From NCBI GenBank assembly GCA_002413065.1, contig DHWH01000021.1:1-5862 (forward strand): DNA of 5,862 nt, given 5' to 3'. Of this stretch, positions 4,876-5,862 are shown piece by piece. The notes below the pieces were generated by a model. The model did not search any database. It was not told the origin of the DNA and saw only the letters and a list, made by a program, of their open reading frames with translations. Made by a program: the position numbers and the translations under genes. This stretch comes from Patescibacteria group bacterium UBA5187 (GTDB lineage Bacteria; Patescibacteriota; Minisyncoccia; Phycocordibacterales; PALSA-1337). Every line of letters begins with the position of its first letter. Position 1 is the first letter of the stretch.

Positions 4876-5862
4876 ATGAAAAAAATTCGCGTAGCAATAA
4901 ACGGCTTTGGCCGCATCGGCAGGGCATTCGTCAAAGTTGCAAAAGATCGCAATGAGATCGAAATCGTGGCCGTGAACGACCTCGGCAATATCGAAAACTT
5001 CGCGTACTTGATGAAATACGATACCGCCTACGGTGTCAGCCCTTTTGAAGTTTCCGTGAACACGAAAAATAATACATTGGTCATCGACGGTCAGGAAGTT
5101 CAATTCATCAGCGAGAAAGATCCGACAAAGTTGCCTTGGAAAGCACTTGATATCGATATTGTAGTTGAGTCCACAGGTTTGTTTACGTCTGCGGAAAAAG
5201 CGCAAGCTCATATTGTCGCAGGTGCAAAAAGAGTAGTTGTTTCCGCACCTATCAAAGATGAGGCCGGCTCGGCATTTCAAGGAGCTACTGTGCTCATGTC
5301 AATGAATGAGGATAAACTTGAGTCTTGTCAGATTTCTTCCAATGCTTCTTGTACGACAAATGCAGGTAGCCCTTTGATCGCAATTCTCGATGAAACTGTC
5401 GGTATCGAAAAAGCACTTCTGAATACGGTGCATGCATATACTGCCAGCCAAGCATTGGTGGATGGTCCAAGCAAAAAAGATCTCCGCGAAGGACGTGCCG
5501 CCGCACAGAATATCGTACCTTCTTCAACTGGTGCCGCCATCGCTGTTGGTTTGGTCTCACCTCAGATGAAAGGGAAATTTGACGGTATCGCTATCCGCGT
5601 CCCTGTCATCACGGGTTCTATCGTTGATGTCACATTTATCTCGAAGCGTGTTACGACTGCCGAAGAGATCAATTCTATTTTGAAGAAAGCCGCTAAAGAG
5701 GATCGCTGGCGCAATATTTTTACCGTTACCGAGGAGCAATTGGTCTCGCACGATATCATCGGCAACCGCCATGCTTCGATCGCGGACCTCGCATTTACAC
5801 GTGTAGTCGATGGAAATTTGGTTAAAGTCTTGGCATGGTATGACAATGAAATGGGGTATACG
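4876..5862 (+). CDS. gapA: Type I glyceraldehyde-3-phosphate dehydrogenase (3' end cut by window)
   Basis: The open frame of 329 codons has no stop before the window edge; about 10 residues should be missing compared with the usual 330-340. The enzyme oxidises and phosphorylates glyceraldehyde-3-phosphate to 1,3-bisphosphoglycerate in cytoplasmic glycolysis. The start is fixed by the family N-terminus MKKIRVAINGFGRIGR, containing the NAD-binding GFGRIG loop (10-15). D35 in VAVNDL favours NAD over NADP. The catalytic Cys is C159 in SNASCTTNAG, and the catalytic His is H186 in TVHAYTASQ. SSTGAA (216-221) and R241 in IRVPVITGS bind phosphate. WYDNEMGYT (321-329) is the typical near-C-terminal motif. 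Oddities: the second Cys of CTTNC is Ala here, followed by GSP in place of LAP, and the usual RVPxPxGS reads RVPVITGS. All core catalytic residues are present, so activity is expected. Confidence 0.97.
   Translation, partial: MKKIRVAINGFGRIGRAFVKVAKDRNEIEIVAVNDLGNIENFAYLMKYDTAYGVSPFEVSVNTKNNTLVIDGQEVQFISEKDPTKLPWKALDIDIVVESTGLFTSAEKAQAHIVAGAKRVVVSAPIKDEAGSAFQGATVLMSMNEDKLESCQISSNASCTTNAGSPLIAILDETVGIEKALLNTVHAYTASQALVDGPSKKDLREGRAAAQNIVPSSTGAAIAVGLVSPQMKGKFDGIAIRVPVITGSIVDVTFISKRVTTAEEINSILKKAAKEDRWRNIFTVTEEQLVSHDIIGNRHASIADLAFTRVVDGNLVKVLAWYDNEMGYT

Noticed and set aside
4828..5846. Several minus-strand open frames across the GAPDH gene.
   Set aside because: The plus strand encodes an unmistakable GAPDH. 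The minus frames are overlapping shadows without promoters or motifs.

Overview
The window looks like part of a bacterial genome from the Candidate Phyla Radiation (Patescibacteria), most likely a Parcubacteria-type lineage. That is an inference from four things. The genes are small, tightly packed and moderately AT-rich. None has a convincing Shine-Dalgarno site. Two encode Thr/Ser/Ala-rich exported or surface-type proteins of unknown function. GT2 glycosyltransferases, a DedA membrane protein and a slightly atypical GAPDH sit side by side. Stops TAA, TAG and TGA are all used, so the standard bacterial code applies and the UGA-recoded lineages (Gracilibacteria, SR1) are excluded.

Layout from left to right: (1) positions 1-240 hold the C-terminal end of a low-complexity protein cut by the window edge. 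(2) 269-1153 encodes a secreted, alpha-helical protein flanked by Thr-rich pentapeptide repeats, closed by a perfect 15-bp inverted-repeat terminator. (3) 1250-1918 encodes a His- and Trp-rich polytopic membrane protein of unknown function. It has its own consensus-like promoter and its own terminator, so it is a single-gene unit. (4) On the minus strand, 4084 down to 2027 is a three-gene cluster: a DedA-family membrane protein and two different GT2 glycosyltransferases, 12 and 27 nt apart. It meets the membrane-protein gene tail to tail. (5) 4695-4222, also minus, encodes a small PD-(D/E)XK nuclease-like protein with its own intrinsic terminator. (6) From 4876 to the window end runs a GAPDH gene, divergent from the nuclease-like gene and lacking only its last codons.

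The DedA/GT2/GT2 cluster is the one group with a readable joint role. Two cytoplasmic GT-A enzymes probably build or decorate a glycan, and a DedA-type transporter could recycle or flip the lipid carrier. GAPDH is ordinary glycolysis. The other genes are not recognised beyond their architecture.

The most interesting signals are: a recurrent -10-like hexamer ending 6 nt before several start codons, together with no Shine-Dalgarno sites, which suggests leaderless mRNAs; the unidentified His-rich membrane protein; a DedA protein without the usual Arg/Pro/Arg signature; and a GAPDH whose active-site CTTNC reads CTTNA. I did not see a defence system, mobile element, CRISPR array, tRNA or rRNA. No stretch over 300 bases lacks a gene.
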